Source of the DNA: DASSUW01 sp963789005
GTDB taxonomy: Bacteria > Actinomycetota > Thermoleophilia > Solirubrobacterales > Solirubrobacteraceae
Direction of reading: 5' to 3'
Assembly: GCA_963789005.1 (NCBI GenBank)
Contig: CAWBIZ010000015.1
Coordinates: 434,001 to 498,000, forward strand
Length of the DNA stretch: 64,000 nt
In this document: piece by piece, positions 7,402-16,395 of the stretch
How positions within the stretch are numbered: the stretch's first letter is position 1
Layout of the letters: the number at the start of each line of letters is the position of its first letter
The notes under the pieces: generated by a model
What the model saw: the letters and a program-made list of their open reading frames with translations, nothing else
Database searches by the model: none
Told to the model about the DNA's origin: nothing
Program-made: the position numbers and the translations under genes

Positions 7402-7445
7402 AGGATGCTGGGAGCATCCTGAGTCCCAGGAAGCTCCCAGGAAGC
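7402..7445. promoter_or_regulatory. Palindrome plus tandem 11-bp repeats between divergent operons
   Basis: AGGATGCT-GGG-AGCATCCT (7402-7420) is an inverted repeat with 8-bp arms. Right after it, TCCCAGGAAGC occurs twice in tandem (7424-7434 and 7435-7445). Directly repeated 11-mers are a usual binding arrangement for OmpR/PhoP-type regulators, and such a gene starts at 7485. The likely role is control of both that gene and the membrane redox operon. Confidence 0.5.
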
Positions 7446-7484
7446 CCACAGCAACCGCCAAGTCGCGCGCCCGACACTGCACGC

Positions 7485-8183
7485 ATGAACTCAGCCGCCC
7501 AGCACCGGATCCTCGTCGTCGACGACGAGCCGAACATCGTCGACGTCATCACCATGGCCCTGCGCTTCCAGGGGTTCGAGGTGGAGTCCGCCGCCACCGG
7601 TGCGGCCGCGCTGTCCGCTGTGTCCGCGTTCCGCCCGGACCTGATCGTGCTCGACGTCATGCTCCCCGACATGGAGGGCTTCGACGTCGCGCAGCGGCTC
7701 GGCGCCCAGCGCAACCGCGTGCCGGTGATCTTCCTCACCGCGCGCGACGCCACCGATGACAAGATCCGCGGGCTCACGCTCGGCGGCGACGACTACATGA
7801 CCAAGCCGTTCAGCCTCGAGGAGCTGGTCGCCCGCATCGGCACGGTGCTGCGCCGTGCCGGCCTGGCCGAGCCCGAGTCGAGCCGGCTCACGTTCGAGGA
7901 CGTCGAGCTCGACGAGGATGCTCGCGAGGTCACGCGCTCGGGCGCTCCCGTCGACCTCACCGCCACCGAGTACCGCCTGCTGCGCTACCTGCTCCTCAAC
8001 CCGCGTCGCGTGCTCACCCGCGCGCAGCTGCTCGAGCACGTCTGGGACTACGACTTCGGTGGTGACGCGCGGGTGCTGGAGACGTACGTGAGCTACCTGC
8101 GCAAGAAGCTCGACACCCACGGCCCGCCGCTCATCCAGACCGTGCGCGGCGTCGGCTACGCGCTGCGCCCGCCGCGCGTGTGA
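7485..8183 (+). CDS. OmpR-family response regulator
   Basis: A two-component regulator of 232 aa. The receiver domain (residues about 9-120) shows VVDDEP, the phospho-acceptor Asp in LIVLDVMLPD, LTARDA and the switch lysine in MTKPFS. The C-terminal winged helix has VDLTATEYRLLRYLL and the recognition-helix region VLTRAQLLEHVW, then VETYVSYLRKKL-type sequence. It is followed without a gap by its histidine kinase and diverges from the ferric-reductase/ApbE operon, which makes that operon a likely target. Confidence 0.93.
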   Translation: MNSAAQHRILVVDDEPNIVDVITMALRFQGFEVESAATGAAALSAVSAFRPDLIVLDVMLPDMEGFDVAQRLGAQRNRVPVIFLTARDATDDKIRGLTLGGDDYMTKPFSLEELVARIGTVLRRAGLAEPESSRLTFEDVELDEDAREVTRSGAPVDLTATEYRLLRYLLLNPRRVLTRAQLLEHVWDYDFGGDARVLETYVSYLRKKLDTHGPPLIQTVRGVGYALRPPRV

Positions 8184-9595
8184 TGGCCTCGCTGCGCTCA
8201 CGGCTGATCGCCGCGCTGCTCGCGCTCACGGCCGTGGGGCTGCTCCTGCTCGGCGGGATCACGTACTTCGGCCAGCGCTCGTACCTGCTCGACCGGCTCG
8301 ACGAGGAGCTGCGGCTCGGAGTCCCGGCGGCGGTGGGCGCGCTGCGCGAGCGCGGGGTCGAGGGCGCGGACCGGGGCCCCCGGGGCGGGCCGGGCCGCGG
8401 CGGCGGGCCGCCGGGCGGCGGGCTGCCGCTCGACACGTACGTCGAGCGCCGCGACGAGTCGGGCCGCGTCGTCGGCGCCCGCGACCTCGACTTCGACGAC
8501 GAGATCACGGCAGCCCCGGCGCTCCCGGACGACATCCCGCTCGAGCGCGCGTTCACCGTCGACGGAGAGAACGGCGACGAGACGCGCTACCGGGTGTACG
8601 CGGTGGCCGACCCGGAGGGCGCCACCGTCGTGGCCGCGCCGACGACCGACATCGACGAGGCGCTGCAGCGGCTCCTGCTGCTCGAGGCGCTCGTGATCGT
8701 CATCGTCCTGCTCGCGCTGGCCGCGGTCGCCTGGGCGGTCGTGCGCGTCGGGCTCCTCCCGCTCGACCGCATGGGCCACACGGCGGGGGCGATCGCCGGC
8801 GGCGACCTCTCCCGGCGCGTCGAGTCGACCGACCCGCGTACGGAGGTCGGCCGTCTCGGTCTCGCGCTGAACGCCATGCTCGATCGCCTGGAGCGCGCCT
8901 TCGCCGAGCGCCAGGCCAGCGAGGACCGCCTGCGCCGCTTCCTCGCCGACGCCTCGCACGAGCTGCGGACCCCGCTGGCCTCGATCCGGGGCTACGCCGA
9001 GCTCTACCGCATGGGCGCCGCGAGCGAGACCGAGGACGTCAAGCGCTCGATGCGGCGCGTGGAGGACGAGGCCGCGCGGATGGGGGTCCTCGTCGAGGAC
9101 CTGCTGACGCTCGCGCGGCTCGACGAGATCGCCGAGGCGCCCCATTCCGAGGTCGGCGTGTCCGCGCTCGCGGGAGACGCCGTCGACGACGCCCGCGCGA
9201 CCGCCCCGGACCGGGAGATCGCGCTCGCGCGCGACGGCGGCGAGGCGACCGTGATGGGCGACGCCCACCAGCTCCGCCAGGTGCTCGCCAACCTGCTCCG
9301 CAACGCGCTCGTCCACACGCCGTCCGGCACCCCGATCGAGGTGCTCGTGTCATCGGATGTCAGCGCGGTGCGCGTGCAGGTCCGAGACCACGGCCCGGGG
9401 TTGCCGAACGACGACCCGGCCGCGCTCTTCGAGCGCTTCTGGCGCGCGGAGGGCGGTCGCGAGCGCGGCAAGGCCGGCGCCGGGCTGGGGTTGGCGATCG
9501 TCGCCGCGATCGTGGACGCGCACGGCGGGTCGGTCGACGCCGCCAACGCCGACGGCGACGGGGCCGTGTTCTCGGTGCTGCTCCCGGCGGCCTAG
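8183..9595 (+). CDS. Sensor histidine kinase (HisKA type)
   Basis: The kinase partner of the preceding regulator (TGATG overlap; a GTG at 8180 is an alternative start). The 470-aa protein has a first membrane helix at about residues 8-25, an extracytoplasmic region with a Gly/Pro/Arg-rich stretch (GPRGGPGRGGGPPGGG), a second helix at about 160-185, a HAMP linker, the H-box FLADASHELRTPLASIRGYA, the N-box VLANLLRNALVHT, and ATP-lid motifs DHGPGLP and GAGLGLAIV. All residues needed for autophosphorylation appear intact. The sensed signal is unknown. Confidence 0.93.
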   Translation: MASLRSRLIAALLALTAVGLLLLGGITYFGQRSYLLDRLDEELRLGVPAAVGALRERGVEGADRGPRGGPGRGGGPPGGGLPLDTYVERRDESGRVVGARDLDFDDEITAAPALPDDIPLERAFTVDGENGDETRYRVYAVADPEGATVVAAPTTDIDEALQRLLLLEALVIVIVLLALAAVAWAVVRVGLLPLDRMGHTAGAIAGGDLSRRVESTDPRTEVGRLGLALNAMLDRLERAFAERQASEDRLRRFLADASHELRTPLASIRGYAELYRMGAASETEDVKRSMRRVEDEAARMGVLVEDLLTLARLDEIAEAPHSEVGVSALAGDAVDDARATAPDREIALARDGGEATVMGDAHQLRQVLANLLRNALVHTPSGTPIEVLVSSDVSAVRVQVRDHGPGLPNDDPAALFERFWRAEGGRERGKAGAGLGLAIVAAIVDAHGGSVDAANADGDGAVFSVLLPAA

Positions 9596-9611
9596 GCTTG
9601 CTCCGCAGCGA

Positions 9612-10214
9612 TCAGCGGTCGGTCGTCGCCAGGCGCAGCCCCAGCGCCACCAGCGCGGTTCCGGTGACCGCGTCGATCGTCCGCCGCACTCGCGGCCGTC
9701 GCAGCACGTCACCCGCACGGGCGACCGCGAGCGCGTAGCCGCTCAGCCACGCCAGCGTCAGCGCGCAGAACAGCAGCCCGAGGCCGAGCAGCGCCGGGAA
9801 CGAGTCGGCGAACTGCGGCAGCAGGCTGCTGAAGAACACCGCCATCTTGGGGTTGCCGAGATTGCTGAGCAGCCCTTGCCGGAGCTCATGCCCGCCCGCG
9901 GCGCCGACGTCGTGCTCGGCACGAGGCCGGCGCCGCACGGCGGCCACCAACGCCTGTCCCCCGAGGTACACGAGATAGACCGCGCCCACCACCTTCAGGG
10001 CCACGAACGCGGGCTCGGAAGCGACCAGCAGCGCCGCCACGCCCACGCTCGCCGCCAGCGCCCACAGCGCCTGCCCACACACGACCCCGACCGCCGTCCG
10101 AACCCCGGCACGGCGCCCGCCCGCCAGCGTGTTGCGAACGGTCAGGGCGGTGTCCTGCCCCGGCGTCACGATCACGACGACGGCGACGCCGAGGAACGCG
10201 AGCAGCTCGGCCAC
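9612..10214 (-). CDS. LysE/RhtB-family amino-acid exporter
   Basis: A 200-aa membrane protein with about six helices. TPGQDTALTVRNTLAGGRRAG near the start, the internal GQALWALAAS helix and LSNLGNPKMAVFF in the middle are typical of the LysE/RhtB group, which exports amino acids and related small solutes. It faces the kinase gene tail to tail and diverges from the glycosyltransferase at 10301. The substrate cannot be predicted. Confidence 0.88.
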   Translation of the reverse strand: MAELLAFLGVAVVVIVTPGQDTALTVRNTLAGGRRAGVRTAVGVVCGQALWALAASVGVAALLVASEPAFVALKVVGAVYLVYLGGQALVAAVRRRPRAEHDVGAAGGHELRQGLLSNLGNPKMAVFFSSLLPQFADSFPALLGLGLLFCALTLAWLSGYALAVARAGDVLRRPRVRRTIDAVTGTALVALGLRLATTDR

Positions 10215-10300
10215 GGACCGAGCCTACCGGCGCGACGAGCTCAGCCAACTCCCAGGGTCGTCACAGCCCGCTCTCGGGCGCTCGGCCGAAGGTGGTGGCC

Positions 10301-12131
10301 ATGTCGACCTCCTCGCTGTCCCTCCCCGGCGCGAGTGAGCGCGTCCGGCCCGCGGCCCTCTCGTTCCCGCGCCCCGAGCTCGCCGTGCTGCTCGTCGCCG
10401 CGGGCGTGCTCTACCTGTGGGCGCTCGATCGCAACGGCTTCGCCAACGAGTACTACAGCGCCGCCGTGCGCTCGATGAGCACGAGCTGGCACGCGTTCCT
10501 GTATGGCGCGTTCGACACGGCTGGAGTGATGACCGTCGACAAGCCGCCGCTCGCCCTCTGGGTGCAGGCGCTGTCCGCGCGCGCGTTCGGCTTCAGCTCC
10601 TGGAGCATGCTCGTCCCGCAGGCGCTGATGGGCGTCGGGACCGTCGCGCTCACCTACGACACGACGCACCGGCGCTTCGGCCGCGCCGCGGGCTTCGTCG
10701 CCGGGCTGGCGCTGGTGCTCACCCCGGTGGCCGTCGCCATCTTCCGCCACAACAATCCCGACGCGCTGCTCGTGCTGTGCTGCACCGCCGCGCTGTGGTT
10801 CGTGGTGCGCGGGCTCGAGGACGGGCGGACGCGGTGGGTCGTCGGTGCGGGAGTCGCCGTCGGCCTCGGCTTCGAGGCCAAGATGGCGGCGGCGCTGCTC
10901 GTGGTGCCGGCGCTGGTCGCCGCGTATCTGTGGGTCGCGCCCCGCGGCCGCGCGGCCGCCGTCCGCAGCCTCGCCGCGGGTGGCGCGGCGATGACCGCGG
11001 TCGGGCTGGCCTGGCCGGTCCTGATCTGGCTGGCCCCGGCCGCCGACCGTCCGTGGGTGTCGGGCACGAGCGACAACAGCATCTGGTCGCTGATCTTCGG
11101 CTACAACGGCCTCGGACGGCTCTTCGGCCAGGACGGCGGACCGGGGGGCGGCGGCGGCCCGGGCGGCGGTGGCGCCGGCGGCGTGTTCGGCGGCGAGCCC
11201 GGGGCCATGCGGCTGTTCAACGAGGCGCTCGGCGGCCAGGCCGGGTGGCTGCTCGGTGCCGCCGTCGCGGCTGGGATCGGCGTGCTCGTCGTCACCCGCC
11301 TCAAGCGCACCGACGCGCGCACCGGCTGGTTGCTCGCGGTCGGCGGCGTGGGCCTGACGATGGCGGTCGCCTTCAGCCGCGCCGAGGGCATCTTCCATCC
11401 CTACTACGTCTCCCAGCTCGCGCCGATGATCGCCGCGCTGGCCGGCGCCGGGGTGGGGCTGATCCTGCGCGGCGAGGATGACCGCGCGCGTGCTCGGCCC
11501 GGCGTTCGTGCTGGCGGGCGTGGCGACCGAGTGGCTCGTGCTGCGCAACACCACCGACCTCGGCTGGCTGCCGCCGCTGCTCGTCGCCGCCGGGATCGGC
11601 GCCGCCGTCCTGCTCGCCGCGGATGTGTTGGGGCGCCGGGGCCGCACCGCGGTCGTGACCGGCGCCGTCGCCGCGCTGCTGTTCGCGCCCGCCGCCTGGT
11701 CGCTGCAGACGCCGGGCTACGCCACCAGCGGCACGTTCCCGGCAGGAGGCCCGGCGACGACCGCCTTCGGCGGCGACACGTCGTCGCTCGCCACCGCGCT
11801 CGAGTACGTCGAGGCCAACGGCGGCGGCACGATCGCCGTCGCCAGCCAGTCCGGCGCCGCCGGCTCGCTGATCACCTCCGGGGCCGACGTCGCCGCGCTC
11901 GGCGGCTTCTCCGGCCGCGAGAGCCAGGTCAGCACCGCCTGGCTGGCCGACGCGGTCGAGGACGGCCGCATCCGCTGGGTCGTGACGTCGGCCGCGGGCG
12001 GCATGGGCAACGACGCGCGGGTCGGCGCCTCCGAGGTCATGGCCGCTGTCGAAGCGGTCGGCACGCCCGTCACCGAGGTCGACGGCCTCTACGACCTGCA
12101 GGGCACCGCCGGCGCGCTCCGGGCGCTCTGA
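10301..12131 (+). CDS. GT39/ArnT-like membrane glycosyltransferase, interrupted by a frameshift
   Basis: Together two frames encode one protein of the YkcB/ArnT-like family, which transfers sugars from a polyprenyl-phosphate donor at the membrane. The first part (10301 to about 11478) has GFANEYYSAAVRSM, VDKPPLALW and many helices up to IAALAGAGVGLILRG. The following helices (PAFVLAGVATEWLVLRNT) and the soluble C-terminal domain (TIAVASQSGAAG, FSGRESQVSTAWLADAV, IRWVVTS) continue in another frame, open from ATG 11478 to the stop at 12131. Beyond 11478 the first frame turns into Arg/Ala-rich nonsense. A Gly-rich loop lies before the break. This is a real frameshift or a base-call error; function depends on which. 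Confidence 0.82.
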
Positions 12132-12137
12132 GTTGTG

Positions 12138-12701
12138 TCAGTCCGACTCATGGCGGGCGCGCCCGTAGCGCTCGAAGATCACGCGCGAGCCGAACGTCCT
12201 GGTCTCGATCAGGTCGAGCGCGACGTCTTCGGTGACGGGTGGCAGGAACGGCGTGCCGCCACCGACGACGACCGGGTAGCGGAACATGCGCAGCTGGTCG
12301 ACGAGGCCGAGCTCGATCGCCTGCGCGGCCAAGCCGGCGCCGCCGACTTGGACGTCCTTGTCGGTCGCGCCGAGCGCCGCGGCGATCTCCTCGGCCAGTG
12401 ACGCCTCGGCCAGCCGGGCGTTGCCCTGGACGCTGTCGAGCGTGCGGCTGAATACGACCTTCGGGATCGCGCACCAGACATCGGCGAACACGTCCCTGAG
12501 CTCGTCCTCGCGCAGCGACGGGTCCGTCTCCCACACCAGCATCGCCTCGTACAGCCTGCGGCCGAGCAGGCAACCACCGAGCTCGCTTACCAGCGCGGTG
12601 TGGAAACGAAACAGCTCCTCGCTCGGGGCCCCCCACGCGAACGCGCCCTGGCGGTCGTTGATGAAGCCGTCCACCGAGACGCTCATCGAGTAGATCAGCA
12701 T
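12138..12701 (-). CDS. Dihydrofolate-reductase-like (RibD C-terminal domain) protein
   Basis: A 187-aa reductase of the RibD-C/DHFR-like family, whose members use NADPH on largely unknown substrates. MSVSVDGFIND at the start, GGCLLGRRLYEAM in the middle, VQVGGAGLAAQAIELGLVDQL and the closing PVVVGGGTPFLPP are the usual signature stretches. It starts 2 bp after the ZIP transporter gene and is probably the last gene of the multicopper oxidase operon, though its chemistry has no obvious link to metals. Confidence 0.85.
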   Translation of the reverse strand: MLIYSMSVSVDGFINDRQGAFAWGAPSEELFRFHTALVSELGGCLLGRRLYEAMLVWETDPSLREDELRDVFADVWCAIPKVVFSRTLDSVQGNARLAEASLAEEIAAALGATDKDVQVGGAGLAAQAIELGLVDQLRMFRYPVVVGGGTPFLPPVTEDVALDLIETRTFGSRVIFERYGRARHESD

Positions 12702-12703
12702 GG

Positions 12704-13885
12704 CTACACGCTGATCAGCAGGCCGGTGGCGAACATGAGGCCGATGCCCGCCAGCAGCCCGGAGACGGCGACAGGGTGCAGCGTTCGCCCCGCGTCGTCC
12801 CGCAGCGTCGGCGCGAGCTGGACGATGACCTGCACGATCGCGCCCGCCCCGAAGCCGAACAGGAAGGCCGCGGCGCTCGGGTTGAAGGCGGCGGCCCCCA
12901 GCCACGCCCCCAGAACCGCGGGGCCGCCGGCGATGAACCCGAGCAGCGCGAGCCGCCCCAGCGACGGGCGCGCCCGCGCGATCGGCGCCACGATCGCGAG
13001 CCCCTCGGTGGTGTTGTGCAGCGCGAAGCCGACCACGAGGAACGCTCCCAGCGCGAGCGCCCCCGCGGAGTAGGCCGCCCCGATGGCCACGCCCTCGCCG
13101 AGGTTGTGCAGCCCGATCCCCACCGCCACGAGCAGCGCCAGCGTCCCCCCGGACGCGCCCGAGCGCCGCCCCCGCAGCCACTCCGAGATGCCGGTCAGCC
13201 CCAGGAACGCCACCAGCGCGCCCACGAGCACCAGGCCCGCTCCCCCGAACGCCTGCGAGCCCTCGCCGGCCAGCTCGAGCCCCTCGAGCGTCGCGTCGAT
13301 CGCCAGGAACGCCAGCAGCCCGACGGTCAGCGCCATCACCGCCCGCAGCCAGCCCGGCGGGATGCTGCGGATCCACGGCAGCCACAGCATCCCGAGCGCG
13401 ACCGGGATGACGCCCACGTACACGCCCAGCAGCGCCATCAGGCCGAAGAACGACAGGTCAGCGGTCGGCGTCTCGACCGCGACCGGGATCTCGTGCGCGA
13501 TCGTCCCCCCGGACGACGTGAGCAGCACGACCTCGTACGCCTCGCCCTCCACCCACGGCTGCGAGACCCGCACGGTCGCCGTCTCGAGCCGCCCCACGGG
13601 CGACTCGCCGCCGGTGAACTGCGCGAACGCGTCGTTGACGACCGCCTGCGCGATCGTCACCGCGTCCGGCCCGTCGTTGCGCACCGTGAGCTCGATCGTC
13701 CCCGGCTCCAGGACGGTCTGCTCCACGACCAGCTCCTCCGCCGGCGGCCCGCGGCGCTCGCCGAGGCCCGGGCCGTCGAGCAGCGCGAACGCCGCCACCG
13801 CGGCCACGATCAGCAGCAGCGGCACGAGCCCGAGCGCCCACGCCGGCACGCGCGAGAACGGGAGGGTGGCCGCGCGCCCCTCCAT
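12704..13885 (-). CDS. ZIP-family metal transporter with an N-terminal extracytoplasmic domain
   Basis: A 393-aa protein. After an N-terminal helix (about residues 15-36) comes a beta-rich domain of about 110 residues (LEPGTIELTVRNDGPDAV and following) that ZIP proteins normally lack. The C-terminal two thirds hold about eight helices with the metal-site motifs IGLHNLGEGVAIG and FALHNTTEGLAIV that define ZIP transporters of Zn, Fe or Mn. The start overlaps the oxidase stop by one base (TGATG). The coupling suggests that metal is oxidised or bound outside and moved by this protein; direction and metal are inferred only. Confidence 0.88.
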   Translation of the reverse strand: MEGRAATLPFSRVPAWALGLVPLLLIVAAVAAFALLDGPGLGERRGPPAEELVVEQTVLEPGTIELTVRNDGPDAVTIAQAVVNDAFAQFTGGESPVGRLETATVRVSQPWVEGEAYEVVLLTSSGGTIAHEIPVAVETPTADLSFFGLMALLGVYVGVIPVALGMLWLPWIRSIPPGWLRAVMALTVGLLAFLAIDATLEGLELAGEGSQAFGGAGLVLVGALVAFLGLTGISEWLRGRRSGASGGTLALLVAVGIGLHNLGEGVAIGAAYSAGALALGAFLVVGFALHNTTEGLAIVAPIARARPSLGRLALLGFIAGGPAVLGAWLGAAAFNPSAAAFLFGFGAGAIVQVIVQLAPTLRDDAGRTLHPVAVSGLLAGIGLMFATGLLISV

Positions 13886-14910
13886 CACGACACCTCGAAG
13901 AACCCCTGCCAGCCGAGCTCGGTGAACTCCGACTGGTGGGCGTGGAACATGAACTTGCCCGGGTGCCGGAAGCGCCACTCGAGGATCCCGCGCTGGCCCT
14001 GGCAGAGCATCACGGTGTCGGTGAGCTCGGACGGCGTCTTCGACGTGCCCGTCGGGAAGTAGTCGAACAGGTTCCCGTGCAGGTGGAACGAGTTGATGAG
14101 GTCGTACTCGAGCACGTTGACCAAGTAGATCCGGACGAGCTCGTCGCGCTTCACCGCCAGCGGCTCGTTCATGTACGCGAACGGGATCGTGTTCGCCGCG
14201 TAGACCTCGTTCGTGCGGTCGAAGTTCGTGTCGAACCCGTTCATGACCATCACGATCTCGTCGGCGTCCTCGCGGCCGCCGGCCGGATCGACGATGAACG
14301 CGCCGTACAGCCCCTTGGCGATGTGCTCGGCGAGCGGCCGCACGTGGCAGTGGTAGAGGTGCAGGCCGGCGGGCAGAGCGTCGAACTCGTAGACCGTGCG
14401 CCCGCCCGCCTCGATCTGCCCCGCGCCTACGCCCGGGACCCCGTCCATCTCGGCCGGATGGATGCCGTGGAAGTGGATCGTGTGCGGGTGCTGGGAGCCG
14501 TTGATGAACGTGATCCGCAGGCGCTCGCCCTCGCGGCAGCGGAGCGTCGGCCCGGGGATCCGCTGGTTGTACGTCCAGGCGGCGAACTTCACCCCCGGCG
14601 CGACCTCGATCTCCTTGTCGACCGCGAACAGCTCCCACTCGCGCAGCACGCGCCCGCTCGCGAGCCGCTGGGTCGTCCCCCAGTCGAAGTCGCGGGCGAT
14701 CGCGTGCGGGTCGAAGCCGTTGGCCGCGTGGTCGACGGTGCGGCCGTCGCGGAAGTCGGCGTGGCCGCCCCCCGAGTGCCCGGCGTGCTCTGACTGCGAC
14801 GCCTGCGCGTCCCATGGATGACTATGGGGCACCGTGCCGTGCAGGAGCGCCGCCCCGCCGAGGACGGGAACCGAACCGGCGAGCAGTCCGCGACGAGTCA
14901 GTCTGGCCAC
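13885..14910 (-). CDS. Two-domain multicopper oxidase with Tat signal
   Basis: A 341-aa copper oxidase. The N-terminus LTRRGLLAG is a twin-arginine export signal, and a His-rich stretch follows (HSHPWDAQ...HAGHSGGGH). Copper-binding stretches are TIHFHGIHP, LHLYHCHVRPLAEHIAKG, FHLHGN and FMFHAHQSEF. The second HxH lacks the Cys, so type 1 copper sits in domain 1, as in two-domain oxidases. It probably oxidises metal ions or phenols outside the cell. GTG at 14910 is the only start that keeps the signal intact. First gene of the operon with the ZIP transporter. Confidence 0.88.
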   Translation of the reverse strand: MARLTRRGLLAGSVPVLGGAALLHGTVPHSHPWDAQASQSEHAGHSGGGHADFRDGRTVDHAANGFDPHAIARDFDWGTTQRLASGRVLREWELFAVDKEIEVAPGVKFAAWTYNQRIPGPTLRCREGERLRITFINGSQHPHTIHFHGIHPAEMDGVPGVGAGQIEAGGRTVYEFDALPAGLHLYHCHVRPLAEHIAKGLYGAFIVDPAGGREDADEIVMVMNGFDTNFDRTNEVYAANTIPFAYMNEPLAVKRDELVRIYLVNVLEYDLINSFHLHGNLFDYFPTGTSKTPSELTDTVMLCQGQRGILEWRFRHPGKFMFHAHQSEFTELGWQGFFEVS

Positions 14911-14918
14911 GGAAACGA

Positions 14919-14934
14919 TTATGGCATGCCTAAA
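14919..14934. promoter_or_regulatory. DtxR/IdeR-like metal-regulator box
   Basis: TTATGGCATGCCTAAA has a perfect GGCATGCC core with outer TT/AA pairs; on the minus strand it starts TTTAGGCATGCC. This resembles TTAGG-type half sites of DtxR/MntR metal regulators. It lies exactly between the divergent starts of the multicopper oxidase (14910) and the monooxygenase (14944). Positions two and three outside the core do not pair, so it is imperfect. Confidence 0.4.
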
Positions 14935-14943
14935 CCTGATTGT

Positions 14944-16395
14944 GTGAACACCGACATCGCGATCGTCGGCAGCGGCTTCAGCGGCCTCGGCATGGCGATC
15001 CGCCTCAAGCAGGCGGGCCACCACGACTTCGTCGTGCTCGAGCGCGCCGGCGACGTCGGCGGCACGTGGCAGGTCAACACGTACCCCGGCTGCCGCTGCG
15101 ACATCCCCTCGCACCTGTACTCGTTCTCGTTCGCCCCCAACCCCGACTGGCCCGAGACCTACTCGACCCAGCCGGCCATCTGGGACTACCTGCGCCGCTG
15201 CGCCGACGCGTTCGGGGTCCGCGACGACGTGCACCTGAACTGCGACGTGCTGTCGGCCGGCTGGGACGACGCCGAGCGCCGGTGGACCCTGGAGACGTCG
15301 GACGGCACCGTGCGGGCACGGGTGCTGATCGCCGCCCTGGGCTTCCTGGCCGAGCCGCGCATCCCCGACCTGCCCGGCCTCGAGCGCTTCGAAGGAGCGG
15401 TCTTCCACTCCGCCCGCTGGAACCACGACTTCGACGTCCGCGGGAAGCGGATCGCCTCCGTCGGCACGGGCGCCTCGGCGATCCAGTACGTCCCCGTCAT
15501 CCAGCCCGCGGTCGAGCGCCTGTACGTCTTCCAGCGCACGCCGCCGTGGGTCCTGCCGCACACGACGCGCCCGATCTCCCGGCTCGAGCGCCGGCTCTAC
15601 CGGCGCCTGCCGGTGCTGCAGCGCCTCGCCCGCGCGGCGGTGTACGCCGCCCGCGAGGCGCTCGTGCCCGGCATGGTCAAGTGGCCGCCGCTGATGAAGG
15701 TGGTCGAGCGGGCCGCCCGGCGGCACATGGCAAGCCAGGTTCCCGACCCGGCCCTACGTGAGCGCGTCACGCCGGACTACGAGATCGGCTGCAAGCGGAT
15801 GCTGCCCTCCAGCGACTGGTATCCGGCGCTCGCCCAGCCCAACGTCGAGCTGGTCACCGACGCCATCGCCGAGGTGCGCGAGCGGTCGGTGGTCGACGCC
15901 GCCGGCGTCGAGCGCGAGGTCGACGCGATCGTCTTCGGCACGGGCTTCCGGGTGACCGACCACCCGGCGGCCGAGCGGATCCGGGGGCGCGGCGGCCGGC
16001 TGCTCGCGGACGACTGGAACGGCAGCCCGCGCGCGCACCTCGGCACGACGGTGGCCGGCTTCCCCAACCTGTTCTTCCTGCTCGGGCCGAACACCGGCCT
16101 CGGCCACAGCTCGATGGTCTACATGATCGAGTCGCAGATCGCGCACGTGCTACGCGCGCTCGACGTCATGCGCGAGCGCGGCGCGGACACGATCGAGGTC
16201 CGCCCCGAGGCGCTCGAGCGCTCCAACGCCGAGCTCGACCGCCGGCTCGCGCGCAGCGTGTGGAGCACCGGTTGCGCGAGCTGGTACATCGACGCGACGG
16301 GCCGCAACTCGGCGCTGTGGCCGGACTGGACATGGCGCTTCCGCCGCCGCGCCGCCCGCGTCGACCCCGCCGAGTATCAGCTCACGGCTTCGTGA
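14944..16395 (+). CDS. Baeyer-Villiger-type flavin monooxygenase
   Basis: A 483-aa FAD/NADPH monooxygenase like cyclohexanone or phenylacetone monooxygenase, which inserts oxygen next to a ketone. It shows the FAD loop GSGFSG (9-14), GGTW (39-42), the Baeyer-Villiger fingerprint F149-x-G151-x3-H155-x3-W159, the NADPH loop GTGASA (174-179), and ATG-type GTGFRVTDH late in the protein. GTG 14944 is favoured because it leaves the operator outside the gene; ATG 14926 adds six residues. Its end overlaps the next gene tail to tail. Substrate unknown. Confidence 0.88.
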   Translation: MNTDIAIVGSGFSGLGMAIRLKQAGHHDFVVLERAGDVGGTWQVNTYPGCRCDIPSHLYSFSFAPNPDWPETYSTQPAIWDYLRRCADAFGVRDDVHLNCDVLSAGWDDAERRWTLETSDGTVRARVLIAALGFLAEPRIPDLPGLERFEGAVFHSARWNHDFDVRGKRIASVGTGASAIQYVPVIQPAVERLYVFQRTPPWVLPHTTRPISRLERRLYRRLPVLQRLARAAVYAAREALVPGMVKWPPLMKVVERAARRHMASQVPDPALRERVTPDYEIGCKRMLPSSDWYPALAQPNVELVTDAIAEVRERSVVDAAGVEREVDAIVFGTGFRVTDHPAAERIRGRGGRLLADDWNGSPRAHLGTTVAGFPNLFFLLGPNTGLGHSSMVYMIESQIAHVLRALDVMRERGADTIEVRPEALERSNAELDRRLARSVWSTGCASWYIDATGRNSALWPDWTWRFRRRAARVDPAEYQLTAS

